This document shows positions 18,359 to 30,189 of a DNA stretch of 46,469 bases, piece by piece. How positions within the stretch are numbered: the stretch's first letter is position 1; each line of letters opens with the position of its first letter. Source of the DNA: Planctomycetota bacterium. Its GTDB lineage: Bacteria > Planctomycetota > J058. Made by a program: the position numbers and the translations under genes. The DNA lies in the NCBI GenBank assembly GCA_019636275.1, contig JAHBXY010000065.1, positions 1-46,469 of the forward strand. The letters are read 5' to 3'. Below the pieces are notes generated by a model. It was not told where the DNA came from. It saw nothing but the letters and a program-made list of their open reading frames with translations, and ran no database searches.

Positions 18359-20499
18359 GCCGCCCGCCTGCGGCGCCAGGCCGAGGCGCCGGCGGCCGCC
18401 GCCAGGAGGAGGAGCAGGGGCTCGCCCGCGCCGCCGCCGCCGCCCTTGCCGAGCCCGCCCACGCCGCCGCCCTGCCACAGCTCGACCTTGCGCGTCGGCG
18501 CCTGCGCCACGACCTGCTGCGCCTGCTCGGCCTCGCGGCGGCGGCGCTCGATCCGCCGCTCGAGCGCGTCGAGGCGCTCGTCCTGCGCGGCCTCCTCGCG
18601 CCCGACGAGGTCGCGGTTGCGGCGGTCGACGCCGTAGCGGCGGAACATGCCCTCGCCCTCGAGCACGAGCAGCGCCGTGGCCCGCGTGAGCACCGGGCCC
18701 GCGAGCGACACGCGCTCGAGGTCCTGGGCCAGCGCCGCGCGCGCGTCGGCCGAGAGGCCCGGGCGGCGCAGGTCGGCCTCGAGCTGCTCCGCCGCCGCCT
18801 GCGCCCACAGGCGCGCCACGTCGGGGTGCCGGCCGCGCGCCGGGAGCTCGACCGGCAGCGTCCACCGGGCGAGGCGGCCCGAGGCGAGCGTCCCCTCGAG
18901 GGTCAGGCGGCCGGTGCCCGGGGCCGGGTAGCGGCCGAGCAGGTGCACCTGCGTGCCGGCCGTGAGCACGGGCGGCGGCAGCTCGGGGTGGACCTCGTCC
19001 AGGGCGAGGCCCTCGAGCGTCAGGCGCGGGGCGAAGAGCGCCGGCGCGCGCAGGAGGTCGTGCAGCCGCCCGGCCGCGGCCCGGGCGTCGTCGCTGGCCG
19101 GCAGGGCCACGCCGCCGGTGGCGCGGGCCAGGCGGCCGAGCGGGGCGCGGACCGCGCGGTCGGCGCCCAGCTCGAGGGCGCTCACGCGCACGGCGGCCGC
19201 CCGGGCCGGGGCCTCCAGGCTCCGCAGCAAGGCGTCGTCGCGCGAGAGGCCGGCGTCGGTGACGAGCACGAGGTCGAGCGGCCGGCGCGGCCCCGGCGTG
19301 GCCTGCTGCAGGCGCGCGACGACCGGCGCGAGGGCGCGCGGATCGGCCGGGTGGCGCCACGCCGCGCGGTCGAAGGCGGCGAGCGCCGCCTGGCGGTGCG
19401 CCGGGGTGCAGGGGGCCAGGGCCGGCGGCCAGGCGCGCGCGGCCAGGTCGAGGACGACGATCGCCAGCCGGTCGTCGGGGCCCAGGGCGCCCGTGAGCGC
19501 CGCCAGGGCGGCGCGCGCCTCCGCCGCGCGGCGGCCGACGCCGGGCGAGGCGTCGAGGACGAGCACGACGTCACGCGGCCCGGCAGCCTCGCCGGGCGGG
19601 AGCCAGGGCGTGAGCGAGAGGAGCGCCGTCCCCATGCCGTCGTCGTCGCGCGCGGCGGCGACGGTCAGCGTCGGGGCGGCGGCCGGCGCGACGTCCCAGG
19701 CGACCTCGAGGTCGCGGTCGAGGCGCTCGCCGGCGAGGCCCAGGTCGACGCGCGCGGCGACGCCCTCGGCGAGGTCGGTGACGGCGGCCTCCGCGTGCGA
19801 CGGGCAGGCGACCCGGCCGATGGCGGCCGCGTCACCGCCCGCGACGAGGACCGTCGCGCGCAGCCGGTCGACCTCGGCGGCGCGCCCGCCGGCGGGCGGG
19901 GCCAGCGGCACGACGACGCGGCCGCGGCCGGCCTGCACGGTGGCCGGCTCGACCCAGCGCAGCTTCACCCGGTAGGTGCCGCCGGCCGGCACCGGGGCGA
20001 GGCGCAGGCGCAGCGTGCGGCCGTCGAGGAGCTCGAGGAGCCCCGGGTCGCTGAGGCGGATCGGCTCGAGGAGCGTGACCTCCTGGCGCCTGGGCGCGAC
20101 CGGCGCGCCCTGGAGCGCCGGGGCCTGCCGGCGCGGGTCGCGGCGGGCGGTCACGTCGGACCCGGTGACGTCGGTGTAGATCTCCTCGGCGCGGGCGCGC
20201 GCCACGACCTCGCCCCGGACCTCGCGGCCGTCGACCCACACCGACAGCCCGGCGAACGTGGCCCGCTCGGGCAGGGGCAGGTCGTAGATCGCCTCGTCCG
20301 CGTCAGCGGCGTCGTTGCGCAGGACCTGCTCGAGCTCGGTCGTGACCAGCCCGTCCTCGGCGTGGACGGCCAGGCGCACGTCCTCGAGGACGACGCGACC
20401 GTGGCGCGAGCCGAGCGCGCCGGCGAGGGCCGCCGGCGAGGCGACGGCGGCCGCGCCGGCGCAGACGGCCGAGATGGAGACGCGGGTGAAGCGGTTCAT
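18355..20499 (-). CDS. VIT/von Willebrand A domain protein with GlyGly-CTERM-like tail
   Basis: A 714-residue exported protein. The signal peptide is MNRFTRVSISAVCAGAAAVASPAALA. Residues about 35-180 form a VIT domain (VTTELEQVLRNDAADADEAIYDLPLPERATFAGL...). Residues about 300-465 form a vWA fold whose metal site is degenerate: DVVLVLDASPG has the Asp and first Ser but Gly at the third position. A beta domain and a charged coiled coil (about 620-670) follow. The end is a glycine-rich linker (GGVGGLGKGGGGGAG), a hydrophobic helix (LLLLLAAAAGASAW) and RRRRAA, matching a GlyGly-CTERM sorting tail. The ATG is preceded by GGAGG. Related VIT-vWA proteins in marine proteobacteria are served by a dedicated sortase; here the neighbour is a rhombosortase. 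Confidence 0.88.
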   Translation of the reverse strand: MNRFTRVSISAVCAGAAAVASPAALAGALGSRHGRVVLEDVRLAVHAEDGLVTTELEQVLRNDAADADEAIYDLPLPERATFAGLSVWVDGREVRGEVVARARAEEIYTDVTGSDVTARRDPRRQAPALQGAPVAPRRQEVTLLEPIRLSDPGLLELLDGRTLRLRLAPVPAGGTYRVKLRWVEPATVQAGRGRVVVPLAPPAGGRAAEVDRLRATVLVAGGDAAAIGRVACPSHAEAAVTDLAEGVAARVDLGLAGERLDRDLEVAWDVAPAAAPTLTVAAARDDDGMGTALLSLTPWLPPGEAAGPRDVVLVLDASPGVGRRAAEARAALAALTGALGPDDRLAIVVLDLAARAWPPALAPCTPAHRQAALAAFDRAAWRHPADPRALAPVVARLQQATPGPRRPLDLVLVTDAGLSRDDALLRSLEAPARAAAVRVSALELGADRAVRAPLGRLARATGGVALPASDDARAAAGRLHDLLRAPALFAPRLTLEGLALDEVHPELPPPVLTAGTQVHLLGRYPAPGTGRLTLEGTLASGRLARWTLPVELPARGRHPDVARLWAQAAAEQLEADLRRPGLSADARAALAQDLERVSLAGPVLTRATALLVLEGEGMFRRYGVDRRNRDLVGREEAAQDERLDALERRIERRRREAEQAQQVVAQAPTRKVELWQGGGVGGLGKGGGGGAGEPLLLLLAAAAGASAWRRRRAA

Positions 20500-20533
20500 G
20501 AGACCTCCGCTGAGGGTCGTCAGAAGGTGCGGG

Positions 20534-21859
20534 TCAGAAGGTGCGGCCGAGGGCGAGCCAGGTGGGGAGCCACAGGGGCGCCGTCGTCATCCCGAGCGCG
20601 AGCGTGGGCTCGCCCAGGAGGAGCATGCCCGGGCCGAGCGGCACCAGCGGCACGGAGAGCAGGGTGTTGAACGCGATGGCCGTCGGGAGCTCGACCAGGG
20701 CCACGCCGGTCGCGAGCGCGTAGTTGGTCGCGCGGAGGAGCCCCTCGCGCAGGGTCCGGGACCGCCGCGTGCATTCGAGGCTCGCCGAGCCTGCGGAGGC
20801 GCGCAGGCTGTCGACGCTCGAGGCCAGCACGACGCCGTCGGCGCTCCAGGCGAGCGCCTCGATCCGGCGCGACCAGCCCTCCGGGGCGAACCAGGTGTCG
20901 AGCTGGAGCGCGCTCGCGTCCGCAGCGCCGGGGGGTCGGAGCCGGCCGAGCTGGACCCCGCCGAAGCTGGCCTCGGCGAGCAGGAAGGAGCCGTCGGGGA
21001 GCGGGGCGACGCGGCCGAACGTGTCCCCCACGTCGCCGCCGAGCGACAGGCGGCCGTCCTCGGCCACCTCGCCCGGCGGCGTGCACAGGGGCGGCGTGGC
21101 GCCGGGCTCGAAGGCGCCGGCCGCGACGTCGGCGCGCGCGCGGAGCGGCAGGGCCAGGCCGAGGTCGGGGGCCACGAGGAGCGCCGAGGCGATCGGACGG
21201 TCGTGCGCGTGGACGATCGCCGCGCGCGGCCCGACGACCACCGAGAGCGACGGGCTCTCGAGCTCGAGCGGCAGCGGGACGCGCAGGCGCACCTCGCCCG
21301 TCGCGAGGTCGACGAGGTCGATCACCGGGAGCGGCGCGCGCCCGACGACCCAGGCGCCGGCGCGCCGCGGATCGGCGGCGACGGTCAGGGCGTCGCCCTC
21401 CCAGAGCGCGCGCGCGGCGCCTCGGGGATCGACGACGTAGACGGCGCCCTCGCCGACGACGAGCAGGGCGTCGCCGTCGGCGCCGGGCGCGACGTCGACC
21501 TCGCGGGCGCCCTCGATGCGCGCCAGCACCTCGCCGGGGGCGTCGAGGTCGCCGTCGAGCGGGTGGCGCAGGACGACGCCGCGGTCGATGCGGTAGAGCC
21601 ACGGCCCCGCCACGCGGACGTCGGCGAGGTCGGCCTGGCAGCGCAGGGGGCGCTCGCCCGAGGGCGTGATCAGGCGGTACTCGCCCGGGCCGGTGCGAAC
21701 GAGCGCCCCGCCCGCGCCGCCGCCGCACGGGCGCCAGGGCGCGGGGTCGACGCGGACGACGGGGATCGGCCACTCGCCGTCGAGCGCCTGGATCGAGCCG
21801 GCCTTGCAGCCGGCGGTCGCGAGGAGCAGGCCGGCGAGGAGGAGGCGGTGCGGCTTCAC
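20534..21859 (-). CDS. Lipoprotein with beta-propeller-like repeats, unknown function
   Basis: A 441-residue lipoprotein. The GTG start gives VKPHRLLLAGLLLATAGC, a clean signal peptide with lipobox ATAGC, preceded by GAGG. The mature part contains repeated short strand patterns (WLYRIDRGVVLRHPLDGD, ALLVVGEGAVYVVDPRG, PLPVIDLVDLATGEVRL, FLLAEASFGGVQLGRL, EALAWSADGVVLASS) typical of a propeller. The last 70 residues are hydrophobic with two possible membrane-associated segments. I do not recognise the family. Its stop is 34 bp before the VIT-vWA start on the same strand, so lipoprotein, VIT-vWA protein and rhombosortase probably form an operon and may form a surface complex. The frame is open far upstream into the tandem repeats, but that part is not protein-like. 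Confidence 0.78.
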   Translation of the reverse strand: MKPHRLLLAGLLLATAGCKAGSIQALDGEWPIPVVRVDPAPWRPCGGGAGGALVRTGPGEYRLITPSGERPLRCQADLADVRVAGPWLYRIDRGVVLRHPLDGDLDAPGEVLARIEGAREVDVAPGADGDALLVVGEGAVYVVDPRGAARALWEGDALTVAADPRRAGAWVVGRAPLPVIDLVDLATGEVRLRVPLPLELESPSLSVVVGPRAAIVHAHDRPIASALLVAPDLGLALPLRARADVAAGAFEPGATPPLCTPPGEVAEDGRLSLGGDVGDTFGRVAPLPDGSFLLAEASFGGVQLGRLRPPGAADASALQLDTWFAPEGWSRRIEALAWSADGVVLASSVDSLRASAGSASLECTRRSRTLREGLLRATNYALATGVALVELPTAIAFNTLLSVPLVPLGPGMLLLGEPTLALGMTTAPLWLPTWLALGRTF

Positions 21860-22119
21860 GGGGGACCTCGGTGCGCGGCCTCTCCGAGCAAGGTGGGAGC
21901 CAGGCGCAACCCGCGGCCGGCGCTCGTCTGGCCGACCGGTACGTCGAGTCCTCGACGCCGCCCTGTCGGTCGAGAGGGCGGCCGGCCTGGACGTCCTCCG
22001 GGCTCGCGAGGGGCGTGCGTGGCGCCGGTCCGGACACGCGCCCACCGCCGCGCTCGTCCCGTCGCTCGCGCCGGGCGGGTCGAGCGCCCGCGGCGAAGGT
22101 GAGGCTCTCCGGCGCTCCG

Positions 22120-22990
22120 TGACCTGCAGCTGGGTGGTGCCGGGTTGGCGGCCGGTCCGTGGCAGGACGTCCTCCGCTGTCTCCCATGTGCCGCCCCACG
22201 CGCGGGGTCGTTCGTCGTGTCCGTTCGGCGCGGTCCCGTCGGTCGATGCCGCCTCACGCTCGTGAGCTGGGCCGTCGCGCGTGCCGCAAGGAGTGCCTGA
22301 GAACGGTCTCCGACCTGCCTCCGGTGGTGCTGGTCGGCGGTTGGTCCGTGGCCGGCGCGCGTCCGCTCGTCTCCCATGAGCCGCCCACGCGCGGAGCTCG
22401 TCGTCGTGCCTGGTCGGCGCGGTCCCGTCGGTCGATGCCGCCTCACGCGTCGTGAGCTGGGCCGTCGCGCGTGGCGCGAGAGACGGTCTCGGGCTCTCCG
22501 TGCCGGCGCTGGCCGGCGGCCGGTCCGTCATCCGCTCGTCTCCCATGAGCCGCCCGCGCGCGGGGCCGTCGTCGTGTCTGTTCGGCACGGTCCCGTCGCT
22601 CGACGCAGCCTCACGCGTCGTGAGCTGGGCCCTCGCGCGTGTCGCGAGAGACGGTCTCGGGCTCTCCGTGACCGGCGCTGGCCGGCGGCCGGTCCGTCGT
22701 CCGCTCGTCTCCATGAGCCGCCCGCGCGCGGGGTCGTCGTCGTGCTTGTTCGGCGCGGTGCCGTCGCTCGACGTCGCTCGCCTCCCGTGTCGCGAGGGTG
22801 GCCGTCATGCGGGGCCAGGAGAGGTCCTCGACCTGTCCGGTGATCTGCCTTCGCCTGGACCTGGCCGGGGCCGGGTCGTGGCCTCCGTCGCCGGCGGCCT
22901 GCGCCTCCGTGAGCCCGCCCACGCACGGAGGCGTCGTCGATCGGGTTGTTCGGCGCGGTCCTGTCGCTCGACATCGCCTCGTGAGCCCGG
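22120..22990. repeat. Array of imperfect tandem repeats of about 170-200 bp
   Basis: The landmark CTCCCATG(A/T)GCCGCC recurs near 22181, 22371, 22540 and 22708 (spacings about 190, 169 and 168). A degenerate fifth copy starts near 22910, and partial homology reaches back to about 22100. Units contain short dyads: CTCACG-CGT-CGTGAG, GAGAC-G-GTCTC and GGCCGGCGGCCGG. The array fills most of the 1.27-kb divergent gap (21860-23134) between the lipoprotein and the hydrolase gene. No frame looks coding. Confidence 0.8.
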
Positions 22991-23134
22991 AGGTGGGCCG
23001 TCGGCCGTGCGGAGCACGAACACGTGGGCGCCCGGCCCGGTTGTCCCGATACGCCGGCTCCCGTACGGTCGTGGTGGCCCTGGCGCGGAGGTCGCGGGCT
23101 TCGGCCCCGCGCGAGCGTCGATCGAGGAGGCCGC

Positions 23135-24118
23135 GTGGCGTTCGTCGCTCCGTCCCCGCTCCCGGACTGGCTCCAGCCGGCGCTGCCGTTCGCGCGGCGG
23201 GCCTACGCGCTCGAGCGCGGCCAGGACGCGGGCAGGGTCGTCCACCTGATCGACCACGGGCGCGGGCCGCCGGTGCTGCTCCTCCACGGCAACCCGACCT
23301 GGTCGTTCCTCTGGCGAGGGGTGATCGCGCGCCTGCCGGGCTTCCGCTGCGTGGCGCCCGACCTGCTCGGCTTCGGGCTGTCGTCGAAGCTGCCGCGCTC
23401 GCGCGACCACCAGGTCGAGCGGCACCTCGCCGCGCTCGAGGAGCTGCTCCTCGCCCTCGACCTGGGCGCCGGCGAGGCGGCGCCGGGCGGGGCGAACGGC
23501 GCGGCGTCGGCCAGCGGGCAGCGCGGGGTGATCCTCGTGGGCCAGGACTGGGGCGGGCCGCTCGTCGTGGGCCTGGCGGCCCGACATCCCGAGCGCGTCG
23601 CGGGCCTGGTGCTCGGCAACACGTCCGTGCTCGTGCCCTCGCGCCCGCGCGGCACCCTGTTCCACCGCTTCGCCCGGGCGCCGATCGTCAGCGAGGTCGC
23701 CTTCCGGCTGCTCGGATTCCCCCTCCGGTCGCTGCACCGGACGCAGGGCGATCCGGGCTCGATCCGCGGGCAGGTGGCCCGCGCCTACCGCTGGCCGCTC
23801 GCGCGCGTGCGCGACCGCGCGGGGCCGCTCGGCCTCGCGCGCATGGTGCCCTCGTCGCCCGACCACCCGAGCGTGGCGGCGCTCCGCCCCGGGGCCGGTT
23901 GGGTGCAGGCGTTCGACGGGCCCGTGCACCTGGTCTGGGGTGAGCGCGACCCGATCCTCGGGCGCGCCCTGGCGAGGCACATGGACGCCCTGCCGCGGGC
24001 GGCGGTCACGCGCACGCAGGCCGGCCACTTCCTGCAGGAGGAGGTGCCCGACCTGCTGGCCGCGGCCGTGCAGGAGGTGGCCGCGCGGGCCGGTGTGATC
24101 GAAGGCAGCCCTGGCTAG
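23135..24118 (+). CDS. Haloalkane-dehalogenase-like alpha/beta hydrolase
   Basis: A 327-residue soluble alpha/beta hydrolase. The oxyanion and halide region reads LLLHGNPTWSFLWRGV. The nucleophile is Asp138 in VGQDWGGP, followed by the Trp that helps hold halide in haloalkane dehalogenases. The acid is probably Asp272 (VWGERDPILG) and the base His298 (AGHFLQEE). A glycine/alanine-rich insert of about 20 residues (AGEAAPGGANGAASASGQRG) precedes the nucleophile strand and is unusual. I chose the GTG at 23135, with GAGGAGG just upstream. The fold and triad are clear. Dehalogenase activity is only suggested, because the same Asp-based triad also occurs in epoxide hydrolases; the HGNPTW motif favours dehalogenase. 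It converges with dnaE2 over 117 bp. Confidence 0.85.
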   Translation: MAFVAPSPLPDWLQPALPFARRAYALERGQDAGRVVHLIDHGRGPPVLLLHGNPTWSFLWRGVIARLPGFRCVAPDLLGFGLSSKLPRSRDHQVERHLAALEELLLALDLGAGEAAPGGANGAASASGQRGVILVGQDWGGPLVVGLAARHPERVAGLVLGNTSVLVPSRPRGTLFHRFARAPIVSEVAFRLLGFPLRSLHRTQGDPGSIRGQVARAYRWPLARVRDRAGPLGLARMVPSSPDHPSVAALRPGAGWVQAFDGPVHLVWGERDPILGRALARHMDALPRAAVTRTQAGHFLQEEVPDLLAAAVQEVAARAGVIEGSPG

Positions 24119-24235
24119 AGGCCCGGCCGGAAGTGCGCCAGACAGCTGCCTCGGAGGCGGCCGCCGATCCACCCGTAAGTCCTCGAGATGTGAGATCGCA
24201 GCGGCCGAGCACACGGATCCCCCGGCATCAGCCCT

Positions 24236-27517
<3,282 letters not shown>

Positions 27518-27608
27518 GTCGCTCCTGGTCGATCTGAAGAACGGTCACCGAGAACACCCAGGACGCGCCGAGATCACCCGAAGGTCCTCGGCGACCTCGC
27601 GTGGGAGA

Positions 27609-27875
27609 GTCGACGCTCCGCCTGCCCACGTGGGCAGGAGTGTGTCGCGCGCGCGCCGTCCCGCCGTCGTGCAAGCACGACGTCTCGGTCCTCGACCCCG
27701 ATCGAGCGGGCCTGAAGCACACCGGCTACACCCTCTGGCGGGAGGTCGACGCTCCGCCTGCCCACGTGGGCAGGAAGGTGTCGCGCGCGCGCCGCCCTGC
27801 CCTGTCCTGCGAAGCACGAGGTCTCGGTCCTCGACCCGGATCGAGCGGGCCTGAAGCACCCCGGCTCAATCGAAC
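27609..27875. repeat. Two 136-bp direct repeats between imuB and dnaE2
   Basis: Copy 1 starts at 27609 and copy 2 at 27745, both with GTCGACGCTCCGCCTGCCCA. Both contain the perfect 16-bp palindrome CTGCCCACGTGGGCAG (27622-27637 and 27758-27773) and end with CGAGCGGGCCTGAAGCAC. Identity is high but not complete. The second copy runs into the 3' end of imuB. The whole gap 27518-27865 holds no gene that I can support. Confidence 0.8.
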
Positions 27876-29457
27876 ACCCCGTGCAGGAACCACCCGCCGC
27901 CCTCCAGGTCGCGGAACACCCACCAGGCGCGGCCGTCCTCGCCGGCGACGACCCAGTAGTCGCGGCGCACCTCGGCCCCGTCCCAGAAGCCGGTCTCCAG
28001 GCGCTCGGGGCCCGTCGCCGAGGCGAGCGGGACCACGTCGCCCTCGAGTCGCAGGGCGCGAGGCGGGTCGTGGTGGCCGTCGACGAGGACGGCGATCGGC
28101 GCCGGCCGCTCGAGGAGCCGCGTCGGCCGGGGGCCGGGCGGCCCCGGCGCGCCTTCCCCCTCGTCTGGCGGGTCGAGGCCGCTGGCCGGGCGCGCGGCGT
28201 GCGCGCGCTCGGGTCGATGGTCCGCCCGCAGGTCGACGCGCAGCACCCGCCGCGGGCCGAGCAGGCCCTCGAGGCGCCCGAGGAGGCAGGCCAGGTCCTC
28301 GCCCACCGCCGCGCGCGCGCCCGCGTCGACGTCGAACAGCTCCGCCTGGCGCAGGACCAGCGGGGCGGTCTCGGTGACGGTCAGCTCGAGCGCGGTCACC
28401 GGGACCGACAGGTCCTGGCGCTCGAGCCGCTGATGGAGGACACGCACGAGCGTGCGCGCCCCCGCCACGGGCGACGCCAGGCGCAACGCCCAGCGCACGG
28501 GGCGCGCGTCCTCGCGCTCGAGCACCAGCGTCAGCGCGCGCGCCCCGCGCCCCTCGGCGTCGAGGCGCGCGGCCGCGCGCTCGGCCACGGCCTCGAGGGC
28601 GAAGGCCAGGTCGACCAGCCGGTCGGTGCCGGCGTCGGTCTCGCCCGTCGTCTCCAGCCGCTCGCGCAGGAGGTCGGGCAGCGCCGCCGGGCGCAGCGGG
28701 TCGTCGCGCGCGCCCAGCGCCCGGTCGAGCGCGTCGAGCACCTCCTCGCCCAGGCGCGCCGGCAGCCCCGCGCGCGGCAGGCGCAGGAGGCCGCCGATCG
28801 TGCCGACGCCCAGGCGCGCCGGGGCGCTTCGGCGCAGCCAGGGCCAGCGGCAGGGCGGCCAGCGGAAGCGGCTCGAGCGCGGCGCGCTGCTCGCCGGCGG
28901 CGCGAGGACGTCGGGCACTACGGCCAGCACCGAGACCCAGGGCCAGGGCGGCCAGCGGCGTGTCGGCCAGGGCAGCGCGAGGAGAAGCTGGCGACCAACC
29001 CCGCGCGCGCCTTGCGCGGGCCGGCACCTCGTCGCCGTGCACCGGCTCGGGCCCGCGGCGTCGGGAGCAGCGCGGCCGCCGCGCCGGGCGCCAGCGCCAG
29101 AATTTTGCTGCGCTTGTCGAGCGCCGCCGCCGCGCCGGCGGCCAGCCCGAGCAGGACCGCGTCGTCGTCCTCGGGGCGGTGCTCGCGCACGACGAGGTCG
29201 GGGAGCAGGGCCAGGGCGTGGGCGCAGGTCATCCCCGGGCGCACCCCCTGCGCGCGCGCCTCGCGCGAGGCCGCGGCCAGGCGCAGCGTCCCCGCGCGCG
29301 CCGGCCCCTTCGCTCGCGGCCGGCGGGCCGGCCGGCGCGCGCCGTGGAGGTGCGTCGTCACGAGCGCCAGCGGTCGACCGCACAGGCGCGGCGCCGCGCG
29401 GCGCGCGACCTCGACCGGCAGGTCGGGCAGGACGAGGGCCAGCACGCGCTGCCTCAC
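27866..29457 (-). pseudogene. imuB: imuB, DNA polymerase Y-family protein, broken by several frameshifts
   Basis: Homology to ImuB, the non-catalytic Y-family partner of DnaE2, is spread over all three minus-strand frames. From GTG 29457 (overlapping the imuA stop) one frame gives RVLALVLPDLPVEVARR ... ALALLPDLVVREHRPEDDD ... LALAPGAAAALL to about 29072. A second frame gives DAAGPSR near 29050-29070. A third gives HGDE at 29028-29040 and later RAALADTPLAALALG and LEPLPLAALPLAL to about 28830. The second frame then resumes with LGVGTIGGLLRLPRAGLPARLGEEVL and continues intact to the usual ImuB end (WWVFRDLEGGGWFLHGVFD). Total length is near normal, so at least three small indels, not a deletion, explain it. 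It is either a recent pseudogene or a locally poor consensus. Confidence 0.85.
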
Positions 29458-30113
29458 GGGTCCACGCTCCAGCGGGCGTGAGCGCCGCGGCAGCGCAGCG
29501 GCTCGACCACGAGCGGCCGGCCGGGCGCGCCGCCCTCGCGCACCATCAGGCGCAGCCCCGCGCCCGAGACCTCCCCGCGCGCCGCCGCCGGCCGCACGAG
29601 CAGGCCCACCCCGCCGCCTGCGCGCGCGGCCAGGCGCAGGCGCTGGCTGGCCGCGGCCGGGAGGTGCGGCACCCGCGCCACGGCCACCGAGACGGCGCTG
29701 GAGCGCAGGACCTCGTCGAGGCACGGGAGCGCGTCCTGCGTGCGCGGGCGCAGGAGCACCAGGCGCGTCAGGTCCAGCCCCGCCTGCGCCAGCGCCGGCG
29801 GGTAGAGCGCCAGCCCGGCCGGGTCGAGCGGGTCGACCACCACGGCCGTGCGCGCGGGCGCGCGCGCCTGGAGGCCGGCCGCCAGGCGCAAGGCCAGGCG
29901 CAGCGCCCCGGCCGCCTGCTCGCCCAGGACCTCGACCAGCGACCCCGCCTCGACCCCGCCGCCGGGGAGGTGGCGGTCGAGCGCCGGCAGCGCCGGCAGG
30001 CACGCCCCCCGCTCGCGCTCGAGCGCGCTGCCGCGGCGCAGCGCCTGCTCGAGCCCGGGCCGCGCGGCCTTGCTGCTCCCCCCGTTCGCGCGGCCGTTCG
30101 CTCGGATGACCAT
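29454..30113 (-). CDS. imuA: ImuA, RecA/SulA-like mutasome protein
   Basis: A 219-residue protein at the head of the imuA-imuB-dnaE2 cassette. It resembles the RecA-fold ImuA family: DRHLPGGGVEAGSLVEVLGEQAAGALRLAL in place of the RecA P-loop, the strand TAVVVDPLDPAGLALYPPAL, LVLLRPRTQDALPCLDEVLRSSAVSVAVA, and a final strand of aromatic-poor sequence. The P-loop lacks the GKT/GKS, so ATP binding is doubtful. The ATG at 30113 is preceded by a run of AGGAGGAG. Its TGA overlaps the GTG of imuB. Three GTTC-N7-GTTC type SOS boxes lie upstream (two perfect), so DNA-damage control by LexA is likely. In known systems ImuA connects RecA activity with ImuB and DnaE2. Confidence 0.82.
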   Translation of the reverse strand: MVIRANGRANGGSSKAARPGLEQALRRGSALERERGACLPALPALDRHLPGGGVEAGSLVEVLGEQAAGALRLALRLAAGLQARAPARTAVVVDPLDPAGLALYPPALAQAGLDLTRLVLLRPRTQDALPCLDEVLRSSAVSVAVARVPHLPAAASQRLRLAARAGGGVGLLVRPAAARGEVSGAGLRLMVREGGAPGRPLVVEPLRCRGAHARWSVDP

Positions 30114-30151
30114 CTCCTCCTCCTGCTCTCCTCCTGCCTGCGAGGCCGCCC

Positions 30152-30189
30152 GAACTCCGGACGAACCACGACCCGAACAGATCCTAAAC
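30152..30189 (-). promoter_or_regulatory. Tandem SOS-box-like sites upstream of imuA
   Basis: On the minus strand a perfect GTTC-N7-GTTC (30166-30152) ends 38 nt before the imuA start. A second site with one mismatch (GTTT-N7-GTTC, 30189-30175) lies directly behind it. This is the spacing of the alphaproteobacterial LexA box. A third, perfect copy is at 30294-30308 on the plus strand, 88 bp before the Uma2 gene. Confidence 0.6.

Noticed and set aside
20534..22714. Extension of the lipoprotein frame to a 726-residue protein
   Set aside because: The extra part only translates the 170-bp tandem repeats, and the GTG at 21859 gives a proper lipoprotein signal peptide.
24119..24235. Terminator between the hydrolase gene and dnaE2
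   Set aside because: Only weak 5-6 bp stems are visible in this convergent gap.
27533..27565. LexA box before dnaE2
   Set aside because: Two GAAC motifs lie upstream of the ATG, but their spacing is 9 nt instead of 7, so they do not match the box seen at imuA.
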